Source: Tomocerus qinae
Taxonomy: Eukaryota; Arthropoda; Collembola; Entomobryomorpha; Tomoceridae
DNA: 64,000 bases
Direction of reading: 5' to 3'
NCBI GenBank assembly: GCA_020055645.1
Contig: CM034549.1
Coordinates: 992,001-1,056,000, forward strand
The notes under the pieces were generated by a model that saw only the letters and a list, made by a program, of their open reading frames with translations, ran no database searches and had not been told where the DNA came from. A program made the translations under genes and the position numbers. The stretch's first letter is position 1, and each line of letters opens with the position of its first letter. Below are positions 23,266-34,300 of this stretch, one piece after another.

Positions 23266-24800
23266 ACATTCAAATATAAATCTTAATTAGAAATATTTTT
23301 GAGAAAATGGAGCATGAAAACTTATTTTAATGTGTCGTTTGTGTATCTCTGCTAAAAGTATTCACTATAATTTATCATTTTTACTATTAAGTGCATTTTA
23401 ACCACTGTGATGGTAAAAAAGGCTAAAAAGTGGTAAAGTTTGTAAAGTAGAATGACGATGATGACGAAAAATGGATGTTGATTTAACCGAATGGACGTAT
23501 CTCTATCATCTAACGACGACGTTGAAATATTAATTCTAACTATAATATCCTCATTCACTATATTTACAATTTAATTTTGCATTGCAATAATACAAAAATT
23601 TGACATCGAAATTTTTTAATTTGCCATTCGAAATATAGTTCCCCATTAGTCTGGGGTCTTTTCCCTCATTTTCCCCTCCCTTTCTTTTCAGAATAAATTG
23701 GCCAACTAAAGTATTCTTCTGTAGTGATTATCACTATGTACCACTGTAAGGTACTACTAGGGGCCAATATTTATTCTTTAAAAATATTTATTCGTAAGTT
23801 GTACTCATTGGATTTGTACGTTTTCCTAAAATACCAAGGGAATCTTATTTTTCTGATCTTAAAAGGGAGCTTTTTGATTACTTTTTTGTTTATTAAAGGT
23901 GCCCCCCTAAACCTGAGACAAAGGGAGGATTTTTTCCAAAAAAGGCCAAAAATTGCAAAAAAAATGTCTTGTTTCAGACATTCTTTTTGGTTCCGCCCCC
24001 CCTTGACCAAATTTATGGGTATGTGCTTGTCCTCCATATTTATGACAGGGATCGAGGATTAAAAACCTCGTTTGGATAACTTTGAGCCTAAAAGGTGGAA
24101 ACGCGTTTCAGCTAAGCAAGCTTTAATAATTGATACGATTTGTAATTGGTATTATTGGGAAAAAAGCGTTGAAAATATTAGTGCGTTTCGCCTTCACGTC
24201 TGCAGCAATCCATATTATGCTGTATGTAATTCAATGTTGACGTTTTGTACATATAATATGGGTTAATATGTGAAACGCTATGCAATTGGAATTTGATGTT
24301 TTGGATTTTATAATTAGATTAGTTTGTATTGTAAGCATTCAGTATCGTATTTAGAAGTCGATTTCGGAAAGGCAATGACGTCATACACCATATGCATATT
24401 CGCGCGAAAAATTTTGACTTTTGTCTGAAAAGAGTCAAAAATAGCCTAAATATCACATAAAATCCCGTTAAGCGTAAATTTTTTTGGTATTTTGAGAAAA
24501 AAATTACTTTTTTCTTGGATTTCCGGTGGGGGCATTTGCTTCAATTCAATCCCTTAATACAGCCTTGTATAAACGTTATACAATATGTGCAAAAAGATAT
24601 TTGAGAATTAAAATGTTGCCTAGTTGTATGAATATTAAATCAATGAGTTTCCAGTTCCAGATACTTAGGAAGTAAAACGACTGTAGGTGGCAGAAGAGTT
24701 ATTTCTTGCTTTGTTTTCTTCTTCGGTGCATTTACTGTTTAGTAATGTTGAGTGTTTTGCAGATAGCGACTACCTATAATTTGTCTTTTCCACTTTGTAT
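23266..24800. other. AT-rich stretch with a duplicated segment
   Basis: It holds a partial hAT-element copy (23370-23445) and a segment at about 23755-23890 (CCAATATTTATTCTTTAAAA, then TTTTTCTGATCTTAAAAGGG) that recurs in the same orientation at about 26138-26235. Further on (23900-24010 and 24480-24550) are poly-A/poly-C rich blocks similar to GAAATCC..GGGG dispersed repeats. No gene is seen. Confidence 0.5.
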
Positions 24801-24812
24801 TACTTACCCGTA

Positions 24813-25124
24813 TCAAAGTTTATCTATGCAGAATCTTCCGAGTACATAACAGGCAGGCATAGACAAATTATAATGTAAGTGGGAGCTAGCAGTGAATGGA
24901 TGCTGAGGCTCCGTTGGTGGTCCATATTTCTCAGGGATTTCTCCAGACTCGGCAAAAACAGACAGAATATTCAATTTGAGACAGTCGACTCGACTTTTCC
25001 TCGGTTTTTTGTATTCCTTACAAGTGGAAAACCTCCCAAATCGCAGCCATTGTGAAACAGATCCTTTTTCGCCACTCTCGGCCATCTGAGCTGGACGACG
25101 CAGACGAGCAGATTTGTCAGGCAT
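24813..25124 (-). CDS. Possible first exon, unknown product
   Basis: This is a 103-codon frame on the minus strand starting MPDKSARLRRPAQMAESGEK. The first 75 residues are basic and balanced in composition (KEYKKPRKSR), unlike the surrounding noise, and the G+C content is higher than nearby. No domain is recognised, no signal peptide or membrane segment is evident, and no clear donor site was fixed. It could be a 5' exon of a host gene or chance. Confidence 0.25.
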   Translation of the reverse strand: MPDKSARLRRPAQMAESGEKGSVSQWLRFGRFSTCKEYKKPRKSRVDCLKLNILSVFAESGEIPEKYGPPTEPQHPFTASSHLHYNLSMPACYVLGRFCIDKL

Positions 25125-25235
25125 TAAAATATGTTGGCAAGCTTGTTGCTGCGGTAATTGGACCTTGCTCCACCCACTCTAAGCCCAAGGAAAATATAAT
25201 ATACTGAGAAGACAAAAAGGTTTATAGCATTCTTA

Positions 25236-25448
25236 TGGCAGTATGCATAATGGCGAGTCAGAGGTTACTCCTAACCCGGAGTCACAAAATAGTCTAAAAC
25301 TTGACCTTAACACAAACTAGGGTTAACTTTTTTGTATTGCAGTAGCAAAGTAACTATTGGCAACTGACCATGGTCGTCCACCGGTGTCACATTTTGGACT
25401 CGGGGTAAAGGGTTACGTCACTCTAACCCGTCATTATGCATACTGTCC
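25236..25448. mobile_element. Miniature inverted-repeat element, possibly PIF/Harbinger-like
   Basis: Both ends carry CAGTATGCATAATG in inverted orientation, continuing into related GAGTCAGAG/GGTTAGAG blocks. TTA lies on both sides (25233-25235 and 25449-25451), which would fit a 3-bp PIF-type duplication, although the outermost three bases of the termini differ. 213 bp, no coding capacity. Confidence 0.6.
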
Positions 25449-25459
25449 TTAGAGTAAGC

Positions 25460-26740
25460 GAAGCGACAACCCGCCAAAAATTAAATCTTTGCTGAGATGG
25501 AATTCTAATATATAACCACAGACTGAGATAACGCAATAAATTTACCTACCTATCTATCTATATATCTATCTATGTCTGGTAGGAGAGCTTAGGGAACCTG
25601 CACATATTACGTAACGCAAAACCCACTCCCCCGTGTCTAACGCCAGTGCTGACTGTAACTCTTTTGATTGCCTTCTCCTCCCATCAATTGCACACATAAT
25701 ATATGCATCTTCCTTAAGCAAAATGCGCAAGCCCAATTCCTCTAAACCACCGAAATAAGTCGTTGCATTTTATTATTACATCAAAACAATAATAGAAATT
25801 TACATAATAAGGCTGAATGGTGAGTGGTGATTGAATGGAAATGATTAGCGAAAGGGGACATTGAAATTTGGTAATGATCGTAATGTGCGTATTAACTAGC
25901 ATTTTAAAACTTCTAATCCCAATATAGGTTTCCCACAATTGGTGACCGATCAAATTAACATGAATGACTCCAATACCTGTGTGTGTTATCCTGGAATTGT
26001 GGGAAACGTCTATTGGTTCTGCTATATGAACAAACTTATTTAACATTTTTAGTAGAGTTGGAATTAATTTTTTACTACCCTCTTGATTCCTTTGTGCCAG
26101 TTGCCACGCCTTTTTGTATAATTAAATATCTGTACTGGGAGCCATTATTTATTCTTTAAAAATATTTATTGGTAAGCTGTACTTATGGGATTCTTATTTT
26201 TCTGATTTTAAAAGGGAGCTTTTTGATGATTTTGTGGATTTTTTTCAAAAATGTATCTTTCAACTGTTTCCTGTATTTGATGCTACGATCTACAGTTATT
26301 ATTTTGGTTTACGAAATTCGTTTTTATCAGGAAGTTAGGGTTGAAGCAAAATATACTTTGTAATTACAATGTTAACACAATTAACTATACGGGATCTGTT
26401 CGAAATTGTTTTATAAATTACTATGTTCCGTAGCCTGCCGAATTTCTCTTGAGTGCAAGGCTTGCGCCTTAGCTGGGTTCACTAGTGGCATATAAAATCA
26501 ATCTATTGGGGTTTCGGAACAATCAGGACACCCCTCGGAGATGACTATCTAAATACGTTTCAAAATTTGTGACGTCATTGGCGAGCTCGCATACTACTTT
26601 TAATTTTCCATAGAGATCTGCCACGGGTTGCCCGAAGCCCAGCCCTTGAAGGCTTACGCTCAAAGTTAGCCATTCAGGTCATTGTGAAAATGGAATATCA
26701 ATTTTTTTCATCGTGGATCTAAATTGAGGGTATATGGTCT
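25460..26740. other. No recognisable gene
   Basis: A TCTA microsatellite lies near 25548-25575, and the second copy of the 23.8-kb segment at about 26138-26235. Otherwise nothing. Confidence 0.4.
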
Positions 26741-26742
26741 TA

Positions 26743-26976
26743 TTTTTCGCGACCCGACAACCAACTAAAATGCAGCAGATGACTAAGGAATAACACATAA
26801 AAACCCAATATAATTATCAATGTAACTCGGTTGACATCCGGGCAACCCAGTAATATCACCTGTACATCATTTAGCGGGTAACAGAATTACGTAAAACCGA
26901 ATTTTTATGTTATTTTATGTGATGTTCCTTAATTATTATCTGCTGCATTTTAGTTTGGCTGTCGGTTAGCGATAAA
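26743..26976. repeat. Miniature inverted-repeat element
   Basis: The left end has CCGACAACCAACTAAAATGC and then AGCAGATGA; the right end is its inverted copy (CCGACAGCC, AACTAAAATGCAGCAGAT on the minus strand). The arms are about 60 bp with a loop of about 110 bp. No clear target duplication. Confidence 0.7.
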
Positions 26977-26989
26977 TCAGACATAATTA

Positions 26990-27645
26990 TACCCTGTATT
27001 TTACGACGAATTCAGATCCGCGATAAAAAAAGTGAAATTCAATTTTCAATATGCACGGAATGGCCAACTTTATCATATGCCTCACTTTAACTAGACCTGC
27101 CTGTCCTGAGCCATTAGAATTCGATGTCTCGAAGGATAGCTTTAGCCAAGGAAGGAGGGTAAACGTAGGATTTGGAGAGTCCAAGAGAATTTTGTGTGAG
27201 ACTTTGAAAGGTTATAAGGGACTTATTTCACTAATTCATTTCCAAATCAAATATACAACTTTCTGTGGTTGTTGTTATTTGGAATGGAATAAATGCTGGA
27301 GAGGAATCATTAATGTTTGGTTAAAACCTGAAAATTGGGAAGTGGATGGAGTTTGTTGCTCTGGAAAATTTTTGGATGCCTGGCCTGCCTGGGAGTAGAT
27401 CGAGCAGAGCACTATTGATTTCACGCTCCAATGAAATATTATTTGCATACTGCACCTTCACTAACATATTATTTTGCATTCCATGGAAAAAGGATTCCTT
27501 TTACAACATTATGATCTCCATTCTGAATACTCAAAACTCGATGAATGTAAGAGTATGCTTTCATCGTGATTCACAATTTTTATTTAAGGTGGGGGTATTC
27601 CTAGTTACAGCTAGTTACACTGACTATCAAATTGGCCCTTAACTT
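26990..27645. other. No recognisable gene
   Basis: Open frames at 27051-27398 and 27346-27642 overlap each other and have no motif. No repeat was recognised. Confidence 0.35.
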
Positions 27646-27980
27646 TTTTTAGCAAAGTCCCTAATGATCTGAGACGACTGGTCATACACACATATAGTAA
27701 ATTTGAAAAAGATACATCGAAACTTTCTTCATCGTTTCCTTATTGAAAATTTGACAGTTTCGACTTCTTTTTCTAAGATACTGCAGTTTGAAAATTGAAA
27801 CTTGGTTTTTTGGTCAAAATGTTAAGTTAAAAACTGCGATATCTTAGACAACAAAGTTGAAAGTGTGAAATTTTCAATAAGGAAACGATGAAGAAAGTAT
27901 CGATGCATATTTTTCAAATTTACTATATGTGTCTAGGACCAGTCGTCTCAGATCCTTAGGGACTTTGCAAAAAAAGTCGA
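27646..27980. repeat. Inverted repeat with arms of about 150 bp
   Basis: The left arm holds GCAAAGTCCCTAA, GATCTGAGACGACTGGTC and CTTCATCGTTTCCTTATTGA; the right arm repeats all of these in reverse complement with few changes. A short spacer with TTTTTTGGTC lies between. It could form a long hairpin if transcribed. Confidence 0.8.
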
Positions 27981-28314
27981 AATTTTTGTATTGCCCATGA
28001 CCAACTTGGTAGTAAAGTAGCTTAGTAAATTGTCTGCTCCGTCAACTAATTATATATCCTTGGCTGGATAGGCGCTAAAATATAAATCTTTCAAAACATT
28101 TTTGTGTGTTTGTTTTTTGGTATATCAAAGCATAATTTTTGAAAACATGAAAAATTTTAACACAAAATGGGATTGTAGATTAACAATGTTGCACACTTTA
28201 GGGGGAGGGAGAAGATGCCTAAACCAATAAGCCCAAGTATACATGATAAAATATATAAGACGGTGTAGGAAACTTAAAATAGAGAGTTTAATTAAATTTA
28301 CATATTCTAATATG

Positions 28315-31300
28315 CATAGATATATATATGCTTAGTATATAGCCATATATGCTTAGTATATAGCCATATATGCTTAGTATATAGCCATATATGCTTAGTA
28401 TATAGCCATATATGCTTAGTATATAGCCATATATGCTTAGTATATAGCCATATATGCTTAGTATATAGCCATATATGCTTAGTATATAGCCATATATGCT
28501 TAGTATATAGCCATATATGCTTAGTATATAGCCATATATGCTTAGTATATAGCCATATATGCTTAGTATATAGCCATATATGCTTAGTATATAGCCATAT
28601 ATGCTTAGTATATAGCCATATATGCTTAGTATATAGCCATATATGCTTAGTATATAGCCATATATGCTTAGTATATAGCCATATATGCTTAGTATATAGC
28701 CATATATGCTTAGTATATAGCCATATATGCTTAGTATATAGCCATATATGCTTAGTATATAGCCATATATGCTTAGTATATAGCCATATATGCTTAGTAT
28801 ATAGCCATATATGCTTAGTATATAGCCATATATGCTTAGTATATAGCCATATATGCTTAGTATATAGCCATATATGCTTAGTATATAGCCATATATGCTT
28901 AGTATATAGCCATATATGCTTAGTATATAGCCATATATGCTTAGTATATAGCCATATATGCTTAGTATATAGCCATATATGCTTAGTATATAGCCATATA
29001 TGCTTAGTATATAGCCATATATGCTTAGTATATAGCCATATATGCTTAGTATATAGCCATATATGCTTAGTATATAGCCATATATGCTTAGTATATAGCC
29101 ATATATGCTTAGTATATAGCCATATATGCTTAGTATATAGCCATATATGCTTAGTATATAGCCATATATGCTTAGTATATAGCCATATATGCTTAGTATA
29201 TAGCCATATATGCTTAGTATATAGCCATATATGCTTAGTATATAGCCATATATGCTTAGTATATAGCCATATATGCTTAGTATATAGCCATATATGCTTA
29301 GTATATAGCCATATATGCTTAGTATATAGCCATATATGCTTAGTATATAGCCATATATGCTTAGTATATAGCCATATATGCTTAGTATATAGCCATATAT
29401 GCTTAGTATATAGCCATATATGCTTAGTATATAGCCATATATGCTTAGTATATAGCCATATATGCTTAGTATATAGCCATATATGCTTAGTATATAGCCA
29501 TATATGCTTAGTATATAGCCATATATGCTTAGTATATAGCCATATATGCTTAGTATATAGCCATATATGCTTAGTATATAGCCATATATGCTTAGTATAT
29601 AGCCATATATGCTTAGTATATAGCCATATATGCTTAGTATATAGCCATATATGCTTAGTATATAGCCATATATGCTTAGTATATAGCCATATATGCTTAG
29701 TATATAGCCATATATGCTCAGTATATAGCAATATATACTCAGTATATAGCCATATATGCTCAGTATATAGCAATATATACTCAGTATATAGCCATATATG
29801 CTCAGTATATAGCAATATATACTCAGTATATAGCCATATATGCTCAGTATATAGCAATATATACTCAGTATATAGCCATATATGCTCAGTATATAGCCAT
29901 ATATGCTTAGTATATAGCCATATATGCTTAGTATATAGCCATATATGCTTAGTATATAGCCATATATGCTTAGTATATAGCCATATATGCTTAGTATATA
30001 GCCATATATGCTTAGTATATAGCCATATATGCTTGGTATATAGCCATATATGCTTAGTATATAGCCATATATGCTTGGTATATAGCCATATATGCTTAGT
30101 ATATAGCCATATATGCTTGGTATATAGCCATATATGCTTAGTATATAGCCATATATGCTTAGTATATAGCCATATATGCTTAGTATATAGCCATATATGC
30201 TTAGTATATAGCCATATATGCTTAGTATATAGCCATATATGCTTAGTATATAGCCATATATGCTTAGTATATAGCCATATATGCTTAGTATATAGCCATA
30301 TATGCTTAGTATATAGCCATATATGCTTAGTATATAGCCATATATGCTTAGTATATAGCCATATATGCTTAGTATATAGCCATATATGCTTAGTATATAG
30401 CCATATATGCTCAGTATATAGCAATATATACTCAGTATATAGCCATATATGCTCAGTATATAGCAATATATACTCAGTATATAGCCATATATGCTCAGTA
30501 TATAGCAATATATACTCAGTATATAGCCATATATGCTCAGTATATAGCAATATATACTCAGTATATAGCCATATATGCTCAGTATATAGCAATATATACT
30601 CAGTATATAGCAATATATACTCAGTATATAGCCATATATGCTCAGTATATAGCAATATATACTCAGTATATAGCCATATATGCTCAGTATATAGCAATAT
30701 ATACTCAGTATATAGCCATATATGCTCAGTATATAGCAATATATACTCAGTATATAGCCATATATGCTCAGTATATAGCAATATATACTCAGTATATAGC
30801 CATATATGCTCAGTATATAGCAATATATACTCAGTATATAGCCATGTATGCTCAGTATATAGCAATATATACTCAGTATATAGCCATATATGCTCAGTAT
30901 ATAGCAATATATACTCAGTATATAGCCATATATGCTCAGTATATAGCAATATATACTCAGTATATAGCCATATATGCTCAGTATATAGCCATATATGCTC
31001 AGTATATAGCAATATATACTCAGTATATAGCCATATATGCTCAGTATATAGCAATATATACTCAGTATATAGCCATATATGCTCAGTATATAGCAATATA
31101 TACTCAGTATATAGCCATATATGCTCAGTATATAGCAATATATACTCAGTATATAGCCATATATGCTCAGTATATAGCAATATATACTCAGTATATAGCC
31201 ATATATGCTCAGTATATAGCAATATATACTCAGTATATAGCCATATATGCTCAGTATATAGCAATATATACTCAGTATATAGCCATATATGCTCAGTATA

Positions 31301-32580
31301 TAGCAATATATACTCAGTATATAGCCATATATGCTCAGTATATAGCAATATATACTCAGTATATAGCCATATATTCTTAATATATAGCTATATATATTCA
31401 ATATATAGGAAAATATATATTCAATAGATAGCCAAATATACTTAATATATAGCCATATATGCTTAATATATAGCCATATATGCTTAATATATAGCCATAT
31501 ATGCTTAATATATAGCCATATATGCTTAATATATAGCCATATATGCTTAATATATAGCCATATATGCTTAATATATAGCCATATATGCTTAATATATAGC
31601 CATATATGCTTAATATATAGCCATATATGCTTAATATATAGCCATATATGCTTAATATATAGCCATATATGCTTAATATATAGCCATATATACTTAATAT
31701 ATAGCCATATATGCTTAATATATAGCCATATATGCTTAATATATAGCCATATATGCTTAATATATAGCCATATATGCTTAATATATAGCCATATATGCTT
31801 AATATATAGCCATATATGCTTAATATATAGCCATATATGCTTAATATATAGCCATATATGCTTAATATATAGCCATATATGCTTAATATATAGCCATATA
31901 TGCTTAATATATAGCCATATATGCTTAATATATAGCCATATATGCTTAATATATAGCCATATATGCTTAATATATAGCCATATATGCTTAATATATAGCC
32001 ATATATGCTTAATATATAGCCATATATGCTTAATATATAGCCATATATGCTTAATATATAGCCATATATGCTTAATATATAGCCATATATGCTTAATATA
32101 TAGCCATATATGCTTAATATATAGCCATATATGCTTAATATATAGCCATATATGCTTAATATATAGCCATATATGCTTAATATATAGCCATATATGCTTA
32201 ATATATAGCCATATATGCTTAATATATAGCCATATATGCTTAATATATAGCCATATATGCTTAATATAAAGCCATATATGCTTAATATATAGCCATATAT
32301 GCTTAATATATAGCCATATATGCTTAATATAAAGCCATATATGCTTAATATATAGCTATATATATTTAATATATAGCCATATATGTTTAATATATAGCAA
32401 TATATACTCAATATGTAGACATATATACTCAATATGTAGACATATATACTCAATATATAGGCATATACACTTAGATATATAGCCATATATGCTTAATATA
32501 TAGCCATGTATGCCTATTATATAGCCATATATGCTTAATATATAGCCATATATACTCAATATATAGCCATATATGCCATG
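28315..32580. repeat. 21-bp satellite array, about 200 units, with zoned variants
   Basis: The monomer is TATATGCTTAGTATATAGCC plus A. The zones are distinct. 28315-29715 is uniform GCTTAG monomers. 29716-29890 is a 42-bp dimer alternating TGCTCAG..AGCCA with TACTCAG..AGCAA. 29890-30405 returns to GCTTAG, with three GCTTGG variants. 30406-31370 is the 42-bp dimer again. 31371-32390 is GCTTAATATATAGCC. The right edge to 32580 is degenerate. Because 21 is a multiple of 3, long open frames appear on both strands, but they only encode seven-residue repeats and are not evidence of a gene. The zoning fits amplification of different local variants by unequal exchange. Confidence 0.97.
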
Positions 32581-32782
32581 AGTGGAATGACAAGGTAGTA
32601 GGATACAGTGTACTGTGTACAACAGTCTATGCATAGTCCCACGGTAAGCTGTGGCTCACATCAAGGATGTATTTAAAAAACAATTTCTTGTTTTTGTTAG
32701 CATTGCAGTGTACATTCATTGCGCGCATTGTACAAAATCTGCAATGTTAACGCGTGAGACTCGATGAGACAGACAAGCTTAC

Positions 32783-32988
32783 CGCGAACATCCTTGACTT
32801 TTTCTTCGTGTTGAGGTGGACCCAGCCTTAAAGCAACTATATCAAAGTTCCGAATGCCAACTTTTGTTCCTTGATAGTCCACGGTTCCAAAAATGTAGGT
32901 CCCATAAAAATCAGACCGATCCTCCGGGAGAAATAGTAGCCGATGTAAAAGATTTTTTAACATGCATTTTGATAGTCCCTTGTGGTTG
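32783..32988 (-). CDS. Exon-like unit, best-preserved copy (unknown protein)
   Basis: The segment is bounded by a tatag acceptor (before 32988) and a GTAAGC donor (after 32783), with one open frame between them: GLSKCMLKNLLHRLLFLPED, then DFYGTYIFGTVDYQGTKVG and FDIVALRLGPPQ. Of the four copies in the window it is the only one with a plausible donor and no stop. It may be a real internal exon of a multi-copy host gene, or part of a transposon protein. No family is recognised; the segment is a mix of hydrophobic and aromatic residues with no membrane span. Neighbouring exons were not found. Confidence 0.4.
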
Positions 32989-33039
32989 CTATATGCAGGC
33001 GGGAACTAAAACCTTAAGCGACCAATAGACGGTCGTATG

Positions 33040-33155
33040 TAAATTGGTCTTAGTAAACTGGTCTTCCCGTAAAAGTAAACTGGTCCTCCCGAAAAACAAA
33101 CTGGTCTTCCCGCAAAAGTAAAATGGTCCTCCCGCAAAAGTAAACTGGTCTTACT
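33040..33155. repeat. Short tandem repeat, about 22 bp, 5 units
   Basis: Units read CTGGTCTTCCCGTAAAAGTA or close variants (CTGGTCCTCCC, TGGTCCTCCC). The array is short and imperfect. Confidence 0.8.
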
Positions 33156-33300
33156 GTAAGCCTATATATAGTAGTCTACATATAAATAGGATGTATAATA
33201 TGGTATGTTAAATGATTATACAACACTAATTTATGCAATTATATTCTTAGAATTATATTCTTAATGTGAATTTTCAATTTTTTGAAAGATAATAATTATT

Positions 33301-33339
33301 GTCCTGATGAAGACAACGGTGAGTTGTCGAAAGCTTGAC
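33301..33339 (+). ncRNA. Possible hammerhead-ribozyme-like core (weak)
   Basis: CTGATGA (33304-33310) is followed by one extra A, a 6-bp stem GACAAC/GTTGTC with a GGTGA loop, and GAAA (33329-33332), the core order of a hammerhead ribozyme. GTC just before and GAC just after could start helix I. A proper helix III and cleavage site are not evident and the extra A is non-canonical, so this may be only a look-alike. Confidence 0.2.
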
Positions 33340-34260
33340 CTTTAGTTGAATGAATATCTTAAAATGTTTTCCTCGAGAGTCTTAAATTTTAATCCAACAA
33401 ACATCCGAGGATGAAAAAGTCTGAAAGACCATTCTTATCTCATTATCTTTACTTGTATACGTTGTAAGCTATAACCAAGGAGCTTTAACTGCACATTGTA
33501 GAGCCGTCGTGGAACGTTTTGGTCAAGGTAGAAAAAGCTTAATTAGATGGCGGAGGGAGCTAAGCTCTGAAAGTAGCTACCCTACTAATGTTAAATTGCG
33601 AATTTGAAATCGCTATAATCTGTAGCACTGCACCTCGTCGGTCCTTCTAACTTACAGATATTGTCAATTTGGACAAGACGATTCTAATGATGCAAACATC
33701 ATTGCGTTGCGGGCCTTTGACATCAAAAATCATTTCGAAAATCTAAGTAGGCAATTGCATGGTTAAGCTAAAGCTTAACTGGTTGGGGTATCGCTTGGTT
33801 TCTCTTCGGCTGTTTCTTTCATAAGGAGAATTCGACCAAGGAGTGTCACATATACTAAGATTTCTTTGTTACAGGAAAAGATAGCGGTGTAAATTCAGAA
33901 AAAAGTCATTCAAGGCATTTTGGTTGAAGGCAAGTGTGTAATCGCTTCTCTGCATATACTAAGATTAAGCCTGAAACAGCTTAATATGCCCAGAGTCTTT
34001 GTTATATTTGATGCCATCTCTCATAATTTAATCATTACTATTGGCTAGTTGACAGCCAATGACAATGACTAAATTATGACCACCTCTGGTGGATTGGAGT
34101 TTGAGAACAGGCGCCAATTCGTGGCGCAATAGTTTGGCAGTATAGGCATTCAAATTTGCCTTCAGATTGGTAAATGGACTTTGTGTGTCTTATAGCAGAA
34201 AAAGCTTTTTTCTGCTATGAATACTTAGTCTATGGGAGTGTCAAAGTGTCAACAGCTTTA
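33340..34260. other. No recognisable gene
   Basis: Nothing that I can name, except that 34245-34290 resembles the left end of the small inverted-repeat element at 51968-52130 (GGGTTCAGCTAGGCACTTTG). Confidence 0.4.
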
Positions 34261-34300
34261 ACAGGAGGGTTCAGCTAGGCACTTTGCGCGAATATTTATA

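Noticed and set aside
28288-31427. Very long open frames on both strands (over 1000 codons) in the satellite
   Set aside because: A 21-bp period has no stop in several frames by arithmetic. The products are only seven-residue repeats on both strands, with no start context or domain.
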